Assembly (NCBI GenBank): GCA_039925145.1
Contig: JBDSZL010000004.1
Span: forward strand, 1-64,000
DNA: 64,000 bases
Direction of reading: 5' to 3'
DNA from: JBDSZL01 sp039925145
GTDB lineage: Bacteria > Acidobacteriota > Vicinamibacteria > Vicinamibacterales > SCN-69-37
Within the stretch, counting starts at the first letter, position 1. Every line of letters starts with the position of its first letter. Under the pieces are notes generated by a model. That model was not told the DNA's origin, did no database searches, and saw only the letters and a list, made by a program, of their open reading frames with translations. Below, piece by piece: positions 8,169-15,355 of the stretch. Both the position numbers and the translations under genes were made by a program.

Positions 8169-8578
8169 GGCTTCTCCTGTCGAACAACAACGGGCTCGGG
8201 CGCCACGGCCGGCGTCGGTAACTCCACGCGCACGACACGCCCTTGCTTATCCAAAATTTCTGTCCGTTCTAACACTTCACCAGCGGCGAAGTACTCACGG
8301 CGATCGATCTTGCCGTCCTGGTCCTCGTCTACGTCCATCCTGACGAGGTGGCCCTTGGTCAGGTAACTGCGCGTATCGAAAATCAGGTCGCCGTCGGAAT
8401 CGAAGGCGATCATCGTGAGATCGCCCGTGGTGGCATCGTAGACGCGGCGCACCCTCGGGTCAATCGTTAATCGTTCGCCGTGAGGGCCGCCGACCTTCCA
8501 GGCGACGACGCCTGACGCTACGGCGGCGGAGAGACCAACCACCAAAATGCCAAATTCGACGTAGCTCTGCCGTGTCAC
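8165..8578 (-). CDS. Membrane-anchored EF-hand-like calcium-binding protein
   Basis: 137 aa from a GTG start. One N-terminal transmembrane helix (residues about 8-28, 'FGILVVGLSAAVASGVVAW') is followed by an extracytoplasmic domain. Two Asp-rich loops, 'DSDGDLIFD' and 'DVDEDQDGKIDRREYF', match the EF-hand/dockerin calcium-loop pattern D-x-D-x-D-G. The protein ends in a Pro/Val-rich tail. It is translationally coupled (ATGA) to the small CH...HGD protein. A role in calcium-dependent surface or EPS function is an inference from the neighbours. Confidence 0.7.
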   Translation of the reverse strand: MTRQSYVEFGILVVGLSAAVASGVVAWKVGGPHGERLTIDPRVRRVYDATTGDLTMIAFDSDGDLIFDTRSYLTKGHLVRMDVDEDQDGKIDRREYFAAGEVLERTEILDKQGRVVRVELPTPAVAPEPVVVRQEKP

Positions 8579-8745
8579 TTACAGTCAGCGCCTAGCTCGA
8601 CACGAACGCCCGTCCCACTCATCGAGCAATATCCAGGCCATCGAACGCCGCGAACAAACGCTTTGGGACGGTCGAACGGTAACAGCGATGAGATTTTGTC
8701 ATAGAGATCGGAGACTTTACACCTCCAGCTGCCAGGTACGCGCAT
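8575..8745 (-). CDS. Possible 56-aa ORF coupled to the EF-hand gene
   Basis: A minus-strand frame starts MRVPGSWRCKVSDLYDK and ends ELGADCK. Its TGA overlaps the GTG start of the EF-hand protein as GTGA, the arrangement used elsewhere in this operon. The frame stays open another 33 codons upstream without a further ATG. There is no recognised domain and no good ribosome site. It could be a short gene or the 3' end of a decayed one. The rest of the gap (8746-8936) holds nothing recognisable. Confidence 0.25.
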   Translation of the reverse strand: MRVPGSWRCKVSDLYDKISSLLPFDRPKAFVRGVRWPGYCSMSGTGVRVELGADCK

Positions 8746-8936
8746 TTCATTGCTTGAGGCCGAGCGTTCCGATTGGACGCGCTGCGGACCGCGCGCGAGC
8801 TTGCGGCGCCAGATGACCTTACATTTTTGTAGTCCGCGACACGATTAGTAGCGGTCCGCCGACCGTGTGTGTCGGGGGGCTGCTCTTCGGTCTCGACCCA
8901 TCTCCCACCTTCTTCGCAATCGCCTCGAGTTAAGTT

Positions 8937-9200
8937 CTAGGTCCTGAGGCTCGGACTCCGAATGTCTTTGACGTTGTCGTGGAGGAATTCCGGCGCCATG
9001 TCGGCACCGTTTGGCCAGACGAGCGTTTGGAACTCTGGATGGACGACGAAGGCCCGGAAGATGGCTGGGTCTTTCAGGGGCACGAAGACTTCCCCATAGA
9101 GCTCGCCTTCGAGGTCAATCTCGCCGCTCGTGCCGTCGCGGAACCGGAGCCAGATGACGTAGTCGCGGACGTGGCGGGCTTCGAGCACGTGATAGTCCAT
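8937..9200 (-). CDS. DUF2442 family protein
   Basis: 87 aa starting MDYHVLEARHVRDYVIWLRF. The conserved 'GEIDLEGELYGEVFVPLKDP', 'VHPEFQTLVWPNGADMAPEFL' is the DUF2442 signature. DUF2442 proteins are typically encoded next to DUF4160 proteins in small toxin-antitoxin-like pairs; which partner is toxic is not established. The upstream partner here (9206-9517) ends 5 nt before this ATG. An in-frame upstream extension exists but overlaps the partner gene and is rejected. Confidence 0.85.
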   Translation of the reverse strand: MDYHVLEARHVRDYVIWLRFRDGTSGEIDLEGELYGEVFVPLKDPAIFRAFVVHPEFQTLVWPNGADMAPEFLHDNVKDIRSPSLRT

Positions 9201-9205
9201 TGTTG

Positions 9206-9517
9206 CTACTCCAGTGGGGCCACGGGCACGAGCGGCTGTCTCGATCTCGCGCGCTGCCAGTTCTCTAGCAATTCTTGTCTGTGCAGGGCCATCCATTCAA
9301 GGACCAGCCGCGACGCCCGCGGTGGAAGAGTTCCGCGCACGGCTCCGGTCGCGAGTTCAATGGATGCCTCAGCGCCAGCGAACACCGCATGGATATGGCG
9401 TACTCCACGCAGGCGAGACGCTGCGGGAATTGCGGTCTGAGGGTGGGTGGAGAAGTCTGATTCCTCCGAGGACCTGCTCGCGGAACTGGTTGCCGACGCC
9501 CAGGCTGAAAACGCCAT
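9206..9517 (-). pseudogene. Degenerate DUF4160 partner gene
   Basis: The C-terminal 65 residues match DUF4160: 'HIHAVFAGAEASIEL', 'LPPRASRLVLEWMALH', 'ELLENWQRARSRQPL' and 'VPVAPLE'. The N-terminal strand region, normally containing a 'P-P-H-F-H' segment preceded by about 20 conserved residues, is replaced by unrelated sequence ('MAFSAWASATSS'), and no alternative frame restores it. The gene therefore seems truncated or frameshifted at its 5' end, leaving DUF2442 without an intact partner. An unusual but functional N-terminus cannot be excluded. Confidence 0.6.
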
Positions 9518-9625
9518 CTAATCCTTCGAGCGTCGCCTCCGCCCCCGGAGAGCGGTGCGTCAGTCTGAGGCGCGGCCGGGATCAGAACCAGGGCGAGGCG
9601 CCAGGCGCCCCGCCCTGTTGTGTTG

Positions 9626-9922
9626 TCACCGCTCGCCATCTCGCCGCGGCGACTCATTGCCGTGGCTATCTTTCGAGCGAAACCGCGCGACGAGTTTCAG
9701 CCGTTCCTCGATTGCACCGCGGACCGCCGCTCGTTCTTTCCGGCCTTCCTTTTTCGTCAACAGCTTCGCCTTGGCGTGGGCTTCGATTTGGGCCGTGGCC
9801 TCGTCGACGACCGTGAACGCCTTGCCGGCCTCCGACGACTGCGAGAACTGCTGCCGATGGGTCCTCCCGAAATCCCGAACACGCAACAACATCTCGTAAC
9901 GACGTCTTTCACTGCGGTTCAT
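9626..9922 (-). pseudogene. 5' fragment of a conserved hypothetical gene (copy A)
   Basis: Starts MNRSERRRYEMLLRVRDFG and runs through 'IEAHAKAKLLTKKEGRKER' to 'EERLKLVAR', then leaves homology to its second copy and stops 15 residues later (GNESPRRDGER). I recognise the N-terminus as that of a roughly 220-aa conserved hypothetical family common in Acidobacteriota, usually starting MNRSE-x-R. Here only the first ~85 residues survive. GAGGG lies 8 nt before the ATG. Copy B (10785-11326) retains the 3' part but has an internal deletion, so neither copy is intact. Confidence 0.65.
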
Positions 9923-9994
9923 ACAGTTACCCTCTTTCGATTCGTGACCAGCCACCATGACCAGCCACGGTGGGCATCGTCTCGCGCAGGGAGG
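9687..9994. repeat. Direct repeat copy A (308 bp)
   Basis: Nearly identical to 11176-11399. It covers the first ~80 codons of the conserved hypothetical gene plus about 70 bp of 5' flank. Relative to copy B it contains an extra 85-bp segment (about 9747-9831 on the plus strand) flanked by GGCC-TTCC/GGCC-TCC microhomology. The conserved flank contains a tandem 12-mer, GTGGCTGGTCAT then GGTGGCTGGTCA, on the minus strand. Confidence 0.85.
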
Positions 9995-10107
9995 GTTGAC
10001 GTCGTGAAGGAATCGATGAAAAGCGATGAAATTGCGTCAGATGGGATCCCGAAGGGCGTTGCTGGGTGGTGTGAAGGGCTGACGGCGACCGTGAGGCATC
10101 GGCTCAG

Positions 10108-10302
10108 TCACCGGGATCCGGGTTCTGGAATCCCGAGGTTACGGCAAATCTTGGCGGCGAGGAGATTCGGGATTTCAGTGTGGCGGGGCACCGCTTCCAC
10201 CACGCCGTTGGCCGGATTCGTCCAGAGGGAGTGGGACCCGCCTTCGCGCTTCAGCGCACACCCGTGTTGGCGGAGGTGGCGGAGCAGCGAACTGCGTTTC
10301 AC
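10108..10302 (-). CDS. hicA: HicA toxin (mRNA interferase)
   Basis: 64 aa with the dsRBD-like HicA pattern: 'KRSSLLRHLRQHGCALKREGG' region, catalytic His24 in 'GGSHSLW', and C-terminal 'IPNLLAAKICRNLGI'. HicA cleaves mRNA and is neutralised by HicB. The ATG overlaps the hicB stop by 4 nt (10299-10302), and hicB comes first. That order is the less common one, since hicA is first in most loci, and it would favour antitoxin being made before toxin. Confidence 0.92.
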   Translation of the reverse strand: MKRSSLLRHLRQHGCALKREGGSHSLWTNPANGVVEAVPRHTEIPNLLAAKICRNLGIPEPGSR

Positions 10303-10514
10303 CGCACGGTCACCGTCTCTCGCTCGGCATCGGCTGGGACACCGCGGAGACCCTCCTCGCGGCGGTCTTCGAGGATGAGGGCAATCGCCTCGGCCAGACT
10401 CGAGCGCGCGTCCTCCTTCGTGCGGCCCAGACCGTTCGCTCCTGGAATCTCAGGGCAATACCCCACGAACCACTCGCCGTCGCGCTCGAACACGGCCGTA
10501 AACTCATTGTGCAT
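10299..10514 (-). CDS. hicB: HicB antitoxin
   Basis: 71 aa starting MHNEFTAVFERDGEWFVGYC, followed by 'PEIPGANGLGRTKEDARSSL' and 'AEAIALILED': the HicB RNase-H-like fold. There is no added C-terminal HTH/RHH domain, so DNA binding and autoregulation would need another factor or are lost. The reading frame is accidentally continuous upstream with the decayed gene at 10785-11326. The typical HicB N-terminus and length place the start at 10514. Forms a coupled operon with hicA. Confidence 0.9.
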   Translation of the reverse strand: MHNEFTAVFERDGEWFVGYCPEIPGANGLGRTKEDARSSLAEAIALILEDRREEGLRGVPADAERETVTVR

Positions 10515-10784
10515 GGATTCCCCGACTCTACAGTAGCGGCGTCGGAGGCCCGTGTCTATTCGTCTGGCGGACCGGACCTCAGGCGGCCAGCCTCCGCCAA
10601 GGCTTCGGCGAGCCAAGGACCTCAAGGACCAGAAGGACCCGTGCGAACGGGCCTCAGCCCGCGAGCACTTGCCTTCACCATTAACTGGCGTCGGCACAAT
10701 CGCGACTTCACCGCCCACGCCGACGGTCTCGTTCGTCTGACCCTCCGTCTTCGTGACCGAAGGCGTGACGATGCGAGACGGCAC

Positions 10785-11326
10785 CTTTGCGGACGCTTCC
10801 GTGTGCCGGGCTTCGTGCCAGGCGCCAAGCGTCGCCGAGTCGGTGAGCAGCGTGTTCGGCACGACGACGTCAAGGACACGGAGCGCTTCGGTGGCCGCGG
10901 CGAGTGCCGTCTTCGTGCCTGCCCGGGCGGCGGCGAACCCGTTCTTGCCCGCCCGCCGTTCGCTGTCGGCCTGGTCGTAGCGGCCGGCCAGGTCCTTCAG
11001 TTCCGCGATGATCGTCGCGGGCATGCCGACCGGGACGAACCGGTCGAGGGCCGTTTGGCCTTCGTGGACGAAGGCCCGCGCCGTCGTGACCAACGCGCCA
11101 CCTGACTTCTGGGCCGGGTACTTGAACTTGCTGTCGGCACCCGGTGTGGTGCGCGCCACGATGCGTGCGGTTCGTGCGACGAGTTTCAGCCGTTCCTCGA
11201 TCGCGCCGCGGACCGCCGCCCGTTCTTTCCGGCCTCCGACGACTGCGAAAACTGCTGCCGATGGGTCATCCCGAAATCCCGAACACGCAACAGCATCTCG
11301 TAACGACGTCTTTCACTGCGGTTCAT
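10785..11326 (-). pseudogene. Conserved hypothetical gene copy B, frameshifted by 85-bp deletion
   Basis: Begins at 11326 with the same MNRSERRRYEMLLRVRDFG as copy A. An 85-bp deletion after 'SSEAGK' shifts the frame to a stop within about 15 codons. The original frame resumes at 'ERLKLVAR' and continues 'ARTTPGADSKFKYP', 'GGALVTTARAFVHEG', 'LRVLDVVV' and 'SATLGAWHEARHTE', the usual C-terminal end of this family. No stop follows the family end, and the frame runs into hicB. A protein could only be made from an internal start. The function of the family is unknown. Confidence 0.65.
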
Positions 11327-11399
11327 ACAGTTACCCTCTTTTCGATTCGTGACCAGCCACCATGACCAGCCACGGTGGGCATCGTCTCGCGCCGGGAGG
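11176..11399. repeat. Direct repeat copy B (224 bp)
   Basis: Second copy of the repeat at 9687-9994, with the 85-bp deletion and one extra T. The two copies are 1.4 kb apart in the same orientation and enclose hicBA. Recombination between them would delete the toxin-antitoxin module. Confidence 0.85.
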
Positions 11400-11422
11400 A
11401 AGGTGAAGAAGGCCGCGAAGGG

Positions 11423-11800
11423 TCAGATGACGACGAGCCGAAGGGTCGGATCGAGGTGCCGGAGATCGTCTGGGTCGCTCGTGATCACCAGCTGCCCTGC
11501 CCGACGGGCGCAGACCACGACATGCGCATCGACGATATCGCGCGTCCGCGTCGCCGCGAGTAGCAGCCCGGTAACGGTGGCATCGGGGCCGTCGAGCGCG
11601 ATCAGGTCTGTGCCCGCCTGCCGGACGAGGCGCGACAGACGAGCCTGCTTGGCAGGATGGCGCATGGCCTGCGCCAGGGCGGTCGCGGGAATAGTCACCC
11701 GGAGTCCGCGCTCGGCCACACGCGCAAGAAGAGCCACCACCCGACGGTCGCCGCGATCGAGCGCCACGAGTCCGCCGGCGTCGAAGGTGATGCCGGTCAC
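11423..11800 (-). CDS. PIN-domain toxin (VapC family)
   Basis: 125 aa from a GTG start (MTGITFDAGGLVALDRG). PIN acidic residues are visible: Asp7 in 'ITFDAGGL', the 'RTRDIVDAHVVVCA' cluster and 'ITSDPDDL'. VapC toxins are Mg-dependent RNases. The start overlaps the stop of the ribbon-helix-helix gene by 4 nt, a standard antitoxin-first operon. An in-frame extension upstream overlaps the antitoxin and is not used. Confidence 0.85.
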   Translation of the reverse strand: MTGITFDAGGLVALDRGDRRVVALLARVAERGLRVTIPATALAQAMRHPAKQARLSRLVRQAGTDLIALDGPDATVTGLLLAATRTRDIVDAHVVVCARRAGQLVITSDPDDLRHLDPTLRLVVI

Positions 11801-12069
11801 GCGGCGGTCGTGCGTCTCGATCGAGCCTTGCGCGAGGGCCGAGACAACAACGCATCTGCCCAGGCCCGCTCCTTCTTTGTAAGGGGACCGCCAGTTCGAT
11901 CGAGCGCGCCGGCTAGCATGTCGCGCCACCCGGCCGCGTCGTGCAGCGCAACTCCCACCGCATGCCTGACGAATCCGGACACGCTCTCTGTCCGTCGGGA
12001 GGCGACCAGGGCACGGACGTCCTCGAGCTGGTCATCATCAAGCGTGATGGTCAGTTTCTTTGTGGCCAT
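11797..12069 (-). CDS. Ribbon-helix-helix antitoxin (CopG/VapB-like)
   Basis: 90 aa: 'ATKKLTITLDDDQLEDVRAL' gives the beta-strand and helix of an RHH DNA-binding domain, followed by 'SVSGFVRHAVGVALHD' and a basic C-terminal tail (RKARSRRTTAA) likely to wrap the toxin. It is first in the operon with the PIN toxin and probably autoregulates it. An ATG four codons upstream (12081) is an equally possible start. Confidence 0.82.
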   Translation of the reverse strand: MATKKLTITLDDDQLEDVRALVASRRTESVSGFVRHAVGVALHDAAGWRDMLAGALDRTGGPLTKKERAWADALLSRPSRKARSRRTTAA

Positions 12070-12116
12070 ACCATTGACCATACCATCGCTTTAGAGCTCC
12101 GCGGCGCTCCGGCCCG

Positions 12117-12596
12117 CTAAGGAGCGGCTATCAGCGGCGATTTCAACAATTGTCCGCGCCGTTTAGAGGGAGGACCGAATGGTCCGTTGTTAAAGGGCGT
12201 GTGCAGCTTCAAGGGCAGCAGACGGGCGTATCGGATGAAGTCCTGGTCGGTCGTGAGAAGCGGAAGGGACCGGCGCTCGGCAATCGCGCAGAGGAGGAAA
12301 TCGGTGTTCGAGCCTTGGACACCGGCCGCCCGGCAAGTATTGAAGTGTTCGGCGGCGCGCTCGTAGTCGGCTGGCTCGAGCAATTCATCATCGAACGCGC
12401 GCAGTTGATCGCGTAGGCGGAGGAACGCCGCCTGTTCCCTGATGCCGCTCAGGACTTCCTGCCGCACAGGACCCACGATCGCCACACGCCCGTGCGCGAT
12501 GAGCCGCCTGAGTTCCTCGGTAGCTGGATGCGAGGGCGCCGGGCGACGCAGGGCCAACGACCAGACCTTCGCACGACCGCTTGCGTCGCCGACCAC
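12117..12596 (-). CDS. Orphan PIN-domain protein with an altered N-terminus
   Basis: About 159 aa. 'VWSLALRRPAPS', 'GRVAIVGPVRQEVLSGIR', 'GSNTDFLLCAIAERRSLPLLT' and 'DQDFIRYARLLPL' are clear VapC/PIN motifs, and most acidic residues are present. At the start, where 'hhhDTSVW' is expected, the frame reads 'VVGDASGRAKVWS', i.e. four extra residues between the Asp-x-Ser and Trp. Upstream frame overlaps the divergent esterase, so a GTG at 12596 is the likely start. No antitoxin gene is adjacent. It may be a decayed or solitary toxin. Confidence 0.65.
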   Translation of the reverse strand: MVGDASGRAKVWSLALRRPAPSHPATEELRRLIAHGRVAIVGPVRQEVLSGIREQAAFLRLRDQLRAFDDELLEPADYERAAEHFNTCRAAGVQGSNTDFLLCAIAERRSLPLLTTDQDFIRYARLLPLKLHTPFNNGPFGPPSKRRGQLLKSPLIAAP

Positions 12597-12654
12597 CCCA
12601 CGGGCCTTGCGTCCCGTGGGCCGTCCCGTTACGCTCCGTCCAACGGAGCAGCCT

Positions 12655-13860
12655 ATGAAATCAGTCATCACCGTACTCGCGGCGGGGTTCGTTGTCGTCG
12701 GTCATCTACTGGCGCAGGCACCCGCCGCGTCGGTCCCGCAGTCGCAATCGCCGCCGCCAGCGCCGCCTGCCGCCGCGCGCGGGCGTGCTGGCGGCGCCGC
12801 ACCGAACAACAACGACGCCTTCTATTCGCTGGGACCGGACTCGCTGCCGCGAGAGGGTGTGCCGCACGGTCACGTCGACGGCCCATTCATGTTGCCGACC
12901 GCGGTCTATTCAGGCCCGGTGCCGGCATCGACCTCGCAGGGGCAGAACGGCATCTGGGGATGGGATGAGTCGAAGCCGGGTGAAAAACGGCCGGTGGTGG
13001 TCGCCAGCGGCGGCAAGAGCCTGACTGTGCTGTCCAACGAGAGCCCGACGCCGATGAAATACGCGCACGGCTACTCGGTCTACGTGCCCGCGCAATACGA
13101 TCCGTCTAAGCCTGCGGCGCTGATTGTCTGGCAGGACGGCCAGCCGATGATGAATCCCAACGGCGACATGCGGGCGATGAACGTGGTCGACAATCTCACA
13201 TGGCGTCGCGAGATGCCCGTCGCGATCACCGTGTTTCTGGACCCGGCGCAGCCGGCGGCCGCCCCGCAGCTCGATCATCGCGGCGACTGGGGCGACAGCA
13301 ACACGCTGCGGCCGTGGGAGTATCAGTGGGTCGACGACAACTACGCGAAGGTCGTCGTCGATGAGCTGCTGCCTGAGATCCGCAAGAAGTACAACATCGA
13401 TCCGAATCCTGAGATGCACGCGATCATGGGCGCAAGCTCCGGCGGCATCGCGGCGTTCAACGTCGCGTGGCAGCGGCCAAACGCGTTCCGCAAGGTCATC
13501 ACCATCGTCGGCACGTTCACCCGCGTCCGTGGCGGCATGGGCGATTCGTATCCGGAGCTCGTCGCGGCTTCGGAGAAGAAGCCGATTCGGCTGTTCATGC
13601 AGGATGGCCGCAATGACAACCGCCGGCCGGCCAACCTGCCCGGCGACTGGTTCTACCAGAACGTGCGCCTGAAGGACGCGCTCGTGAAGAAGGGCTACGA
13701 CGTCACGTGGGCGTGGGGCATGAACAACCACGGCCAGAAGATGGGCGGCCCGATCCTTCCGGAGATGATGCGCTGGCTCTGGCGCGACCACGAGACCGAT
13801 CCCGATCCGAACAACATGATCGAGCGCGCGTTCCGCGGTCCCGCGGTGAGAACCAACTAG
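12655..13860 (+). CDS. Secreted esterase (esterase D / enterochelin-esterase-like)
   Basis: 401 aa starting MKSVITVLAAGFVVVGHLL, a signal peptide ending near 'LAQA', then a Pro/Ala-rich linker. The alpha/beta-hydrolase core of PF00756 follows: 'GYSVYVPAQYDPSKPAALIV', nucleophile elbow 'MGASSGGIAAF', and a C-terminal His in 'GMNNHGQKMGG'. It probably acts in the periplasm on an ester substrate that cannot be inferred. A paralogue lies at 32753-33946. The start was chosen at the signal peptide; the upstream in-frame extension overlaps the PIN gene. Confidence 0.85.
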   Translation: MKSVITVLAAGFVVVGHLLAQAPAASVPQSQSPPPAPPAAARGRAGGAAPNNNDAFYSLGPDSLPREGVPHGHVDGPFMLPTAVYSGPVPASTSQGQNGIWGWDESKPGEKRPVVVASGGKSLTVLSNESPTPMKYAHGYSVYVPAQYDPSKPAALIVWQDGQPMMNPNGDMRAMNVVDNLTWRREMPVAITVFLDPAQPAAAPQLDHRGDWGDSNTLRPWEYQWVDDNYAKVVVDELLPEIRKKYNIDPNPEMHAIMGASSGGIAAFNVAWQRPNAFRKVITIVGTFTRVRGGMGDSYPELVAASEKKPIRLFMQDGRNDNRRPANLPGDWFYQNVRLKDALVKKGYDVTWAWGMNNHGQKMGGPILPEMMRWLWRDHETDPDPNNMIERAFRGPAVRTN

Positions 13861-13869
13861 AGTCGGCCG

Positions 13870-14916
13870 TCAGATGTTTTCGAGGATGGTCGTGTACACG
13901 CCCCGAATCAGCGGCGGGTTCACCTCGATCGAATAGAGGCCCTTGTAGCCGAGTTCGTTGTTGGTGAACCTGATCGCGGTGGGCAGGTCCCAGTTCGGAC
14001 TGACCTTCATGTGCATGTTGCCAGACGACGTCGGGAACAGACCTTTGATGACCGAGTGCAGCGAGGCCTGATCCGGCGCCTGGATATTGCCGACGTCCAC
14101 GTTGGAGTACGTGCCCGTCGCTTCGACGACTTCCTTGACGAGCACCCACGCCGGGGGACCTCCAGGCGCGGAGAGCGGAAGGCCTGATGGCGCAGCGGCC
14201 ATTTGCGGAGCAGGCGCGGCAGTCGGCTGCACGGCCGCCGGTGCTCCCGCCGGTCCGCCGAAGCCACCGACCCGTCCGCGATTACCGCCGCCACCATTCA
14301 CTACGCGCGTCTCGACGGAAATCTTCACACCCTTCGACTTGCCGTAATCACCCATCGCCCTGAGCGCGGCTAACGCATTCGCTTTGGTCTCAGTCGTGAG
14401 CTGCCCTTGATTCACCATGATGCGCGGGCAGTTGAGCGTCACCGCGTGATCCACCCACCTCATCGTCAAGTCAATCGCCTGGTACCGCTGTACGGGATCA
14501 GGCGCCGAGAATGTCATCTGCCCGAACTCTACGTTGATCTGCGTCATCTGAGACTTCGCCTTCTCGATGCGGGCGCGCAGGTCTTTCAGGTACGACGTCT
14601 CGGTCGACGCGAAATGCGAGTGCTGGAATTCGATGTTGTGCACGCCATACGTGTCGGCATACAGCTGTGGCAGATCGAACACGTTCAGGATTCTGGCGGG
14701 GCTATCGGGCTGCCCCTCGAGCTTCAGCATCGACGTGAAGTTGTACGTCATGATCGACACGCGCGCGAGCTTGGCCGGGCTCACCTGAGCAGGACTGCCC
14801 TTGTCCCATTCCTGAACGGCGACTGGCGACCCCGCCTGCGCGCGGGCGATCGCCGATACGCCGGCGACAGTGGCGGCACTCGCGGCCGCACCAATGAGAA
14901 AGTCTCGTCTTTTCAA
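13870..14916 (-). CDS. Tat-exported sugar isomerase/epimerase-like TIM barrel
   Basis: 348 aa. A TTG start at 14916 is preceded at 5 nt by AGGGAG, and begins with a twin-arginine signal 'KRRDFLIGAAASAATVAG'. The body matches the xylose-isomerase-like TIM barrel family ('LPQLYADTYGVHNIEFQHSH', 'VDHAVTLNCPRIMVNQG', 'GVKISVETRVV', 'SNVDVGNIQAP'). A low-complexity Gly/Pro/Ala insert (about residues 205-245) interrupts the barrel. It lies tail to tail with the esterase (9-nt gap). The substrate is unknown; metal ligands are only partly apparent. Periplasmic location is inferred from the Tat signal. Confidence 0.78.
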   Translation of the reverse strand: MKRRDFLIGAAASAATVAGVSAIARAQAGSPVAVQEWDKGSPAQVSPAKLARVSIMTYNFTSMLKLEGQPDSPARILNVFDLPQLYADTYGVHNIEFQHSHFASTETSYLKDLRARIEKAKSQMTQINVEFGQMTFSAPDPVQRYQAIDLTMRWVDHAVTLNCPRIMVNQGQLTTETKANALAALRAMGDYGKSKGVKISVETRVVNGGGGNRGRVGGFGGPAGAPAAVQPTAAPAPQMAAAPSGLPLSAPGGPPAWVLVKEVVEATGTYSNVDVGNIQAPDQASLHSVIKGLFPTSSGNMHMKVSPNWDLPTAIRFTNNELGYKGLYSIEVNPPLIRGVYTTILENI

Positions 14917-14974
14917 TGTCACTCCCTTTGGTGGAGGATAAGTATGGTCGCAAAGTGAGGTTTCGCACGGAATC

Positions 14975-15307
14975 ATGAGACGCATCCTCGCGGTCCTCTG
15001 CACTGTGGCTCCGTTTGTGGCGGGCTCGATCGCGGCACTCAGTGTGCGCCGCGATTTTCGAATGCTCGCAATGGCGGCCGCCGCAACCGTAACGGTTCGC
15101 CTCGTCATGGCGGCGCTGTCGCAGCGACGAGTCCGGGGCAAGGAAGTAGTCGTGCCCTTCATGGCTGCCGCCAGCGCGGCATCCGCGGTTGCGCTGCTGT
15201 TCGGCGCACGGGCCGCGTTTGGGGTCGCCGCCGTTGCGGTGGTTCTGGCCGGCTTCGCCACGGCCGGCGCAGTGCTGGGCCGGCGCGCGCACGTCGCGCC
15301 CGCCTGA
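14975..15307 (+). CDS. Small integral membrane protein
   Basis: 110 aa, starting MRRILAVLCTVAPFVAGS, with four likely transmembrane helices in Ala/Val-rich segments separated by short basic loops (SVRRDF, SQRRVRGK), ending GRRAHVAPA. Divergent from the Tat-exported isomerase with a 58-nt gap that must hold both start regions. No family recognised. Confidence 0.55.
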   Translation: MRRILAVLCTVAPFVAGSIAALSVRRDFRMLAMAAAATVTVRLVMAALSQRRVRGKEVVVPFMAAASAASAVALLFGARAAFGVAAVAVVLAGFATAGAVLGRRAHVAPA

Positions 15308-15355
15308 GCGGTCACTTTGGGCACGGGCACAACCGGTCGGTCTGGGCCTACCGTC

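Noticed and set aside
10299..11159. HicB appears fused in frame to a long upstream protein (286 codons)
   Set aside because: The upstream part is the decayed conserved hypothetical gene whose own family end (LGAWHEARHTE) precedes a non-conserved stretch. HicB has a complete normal N-terminus at 10514.
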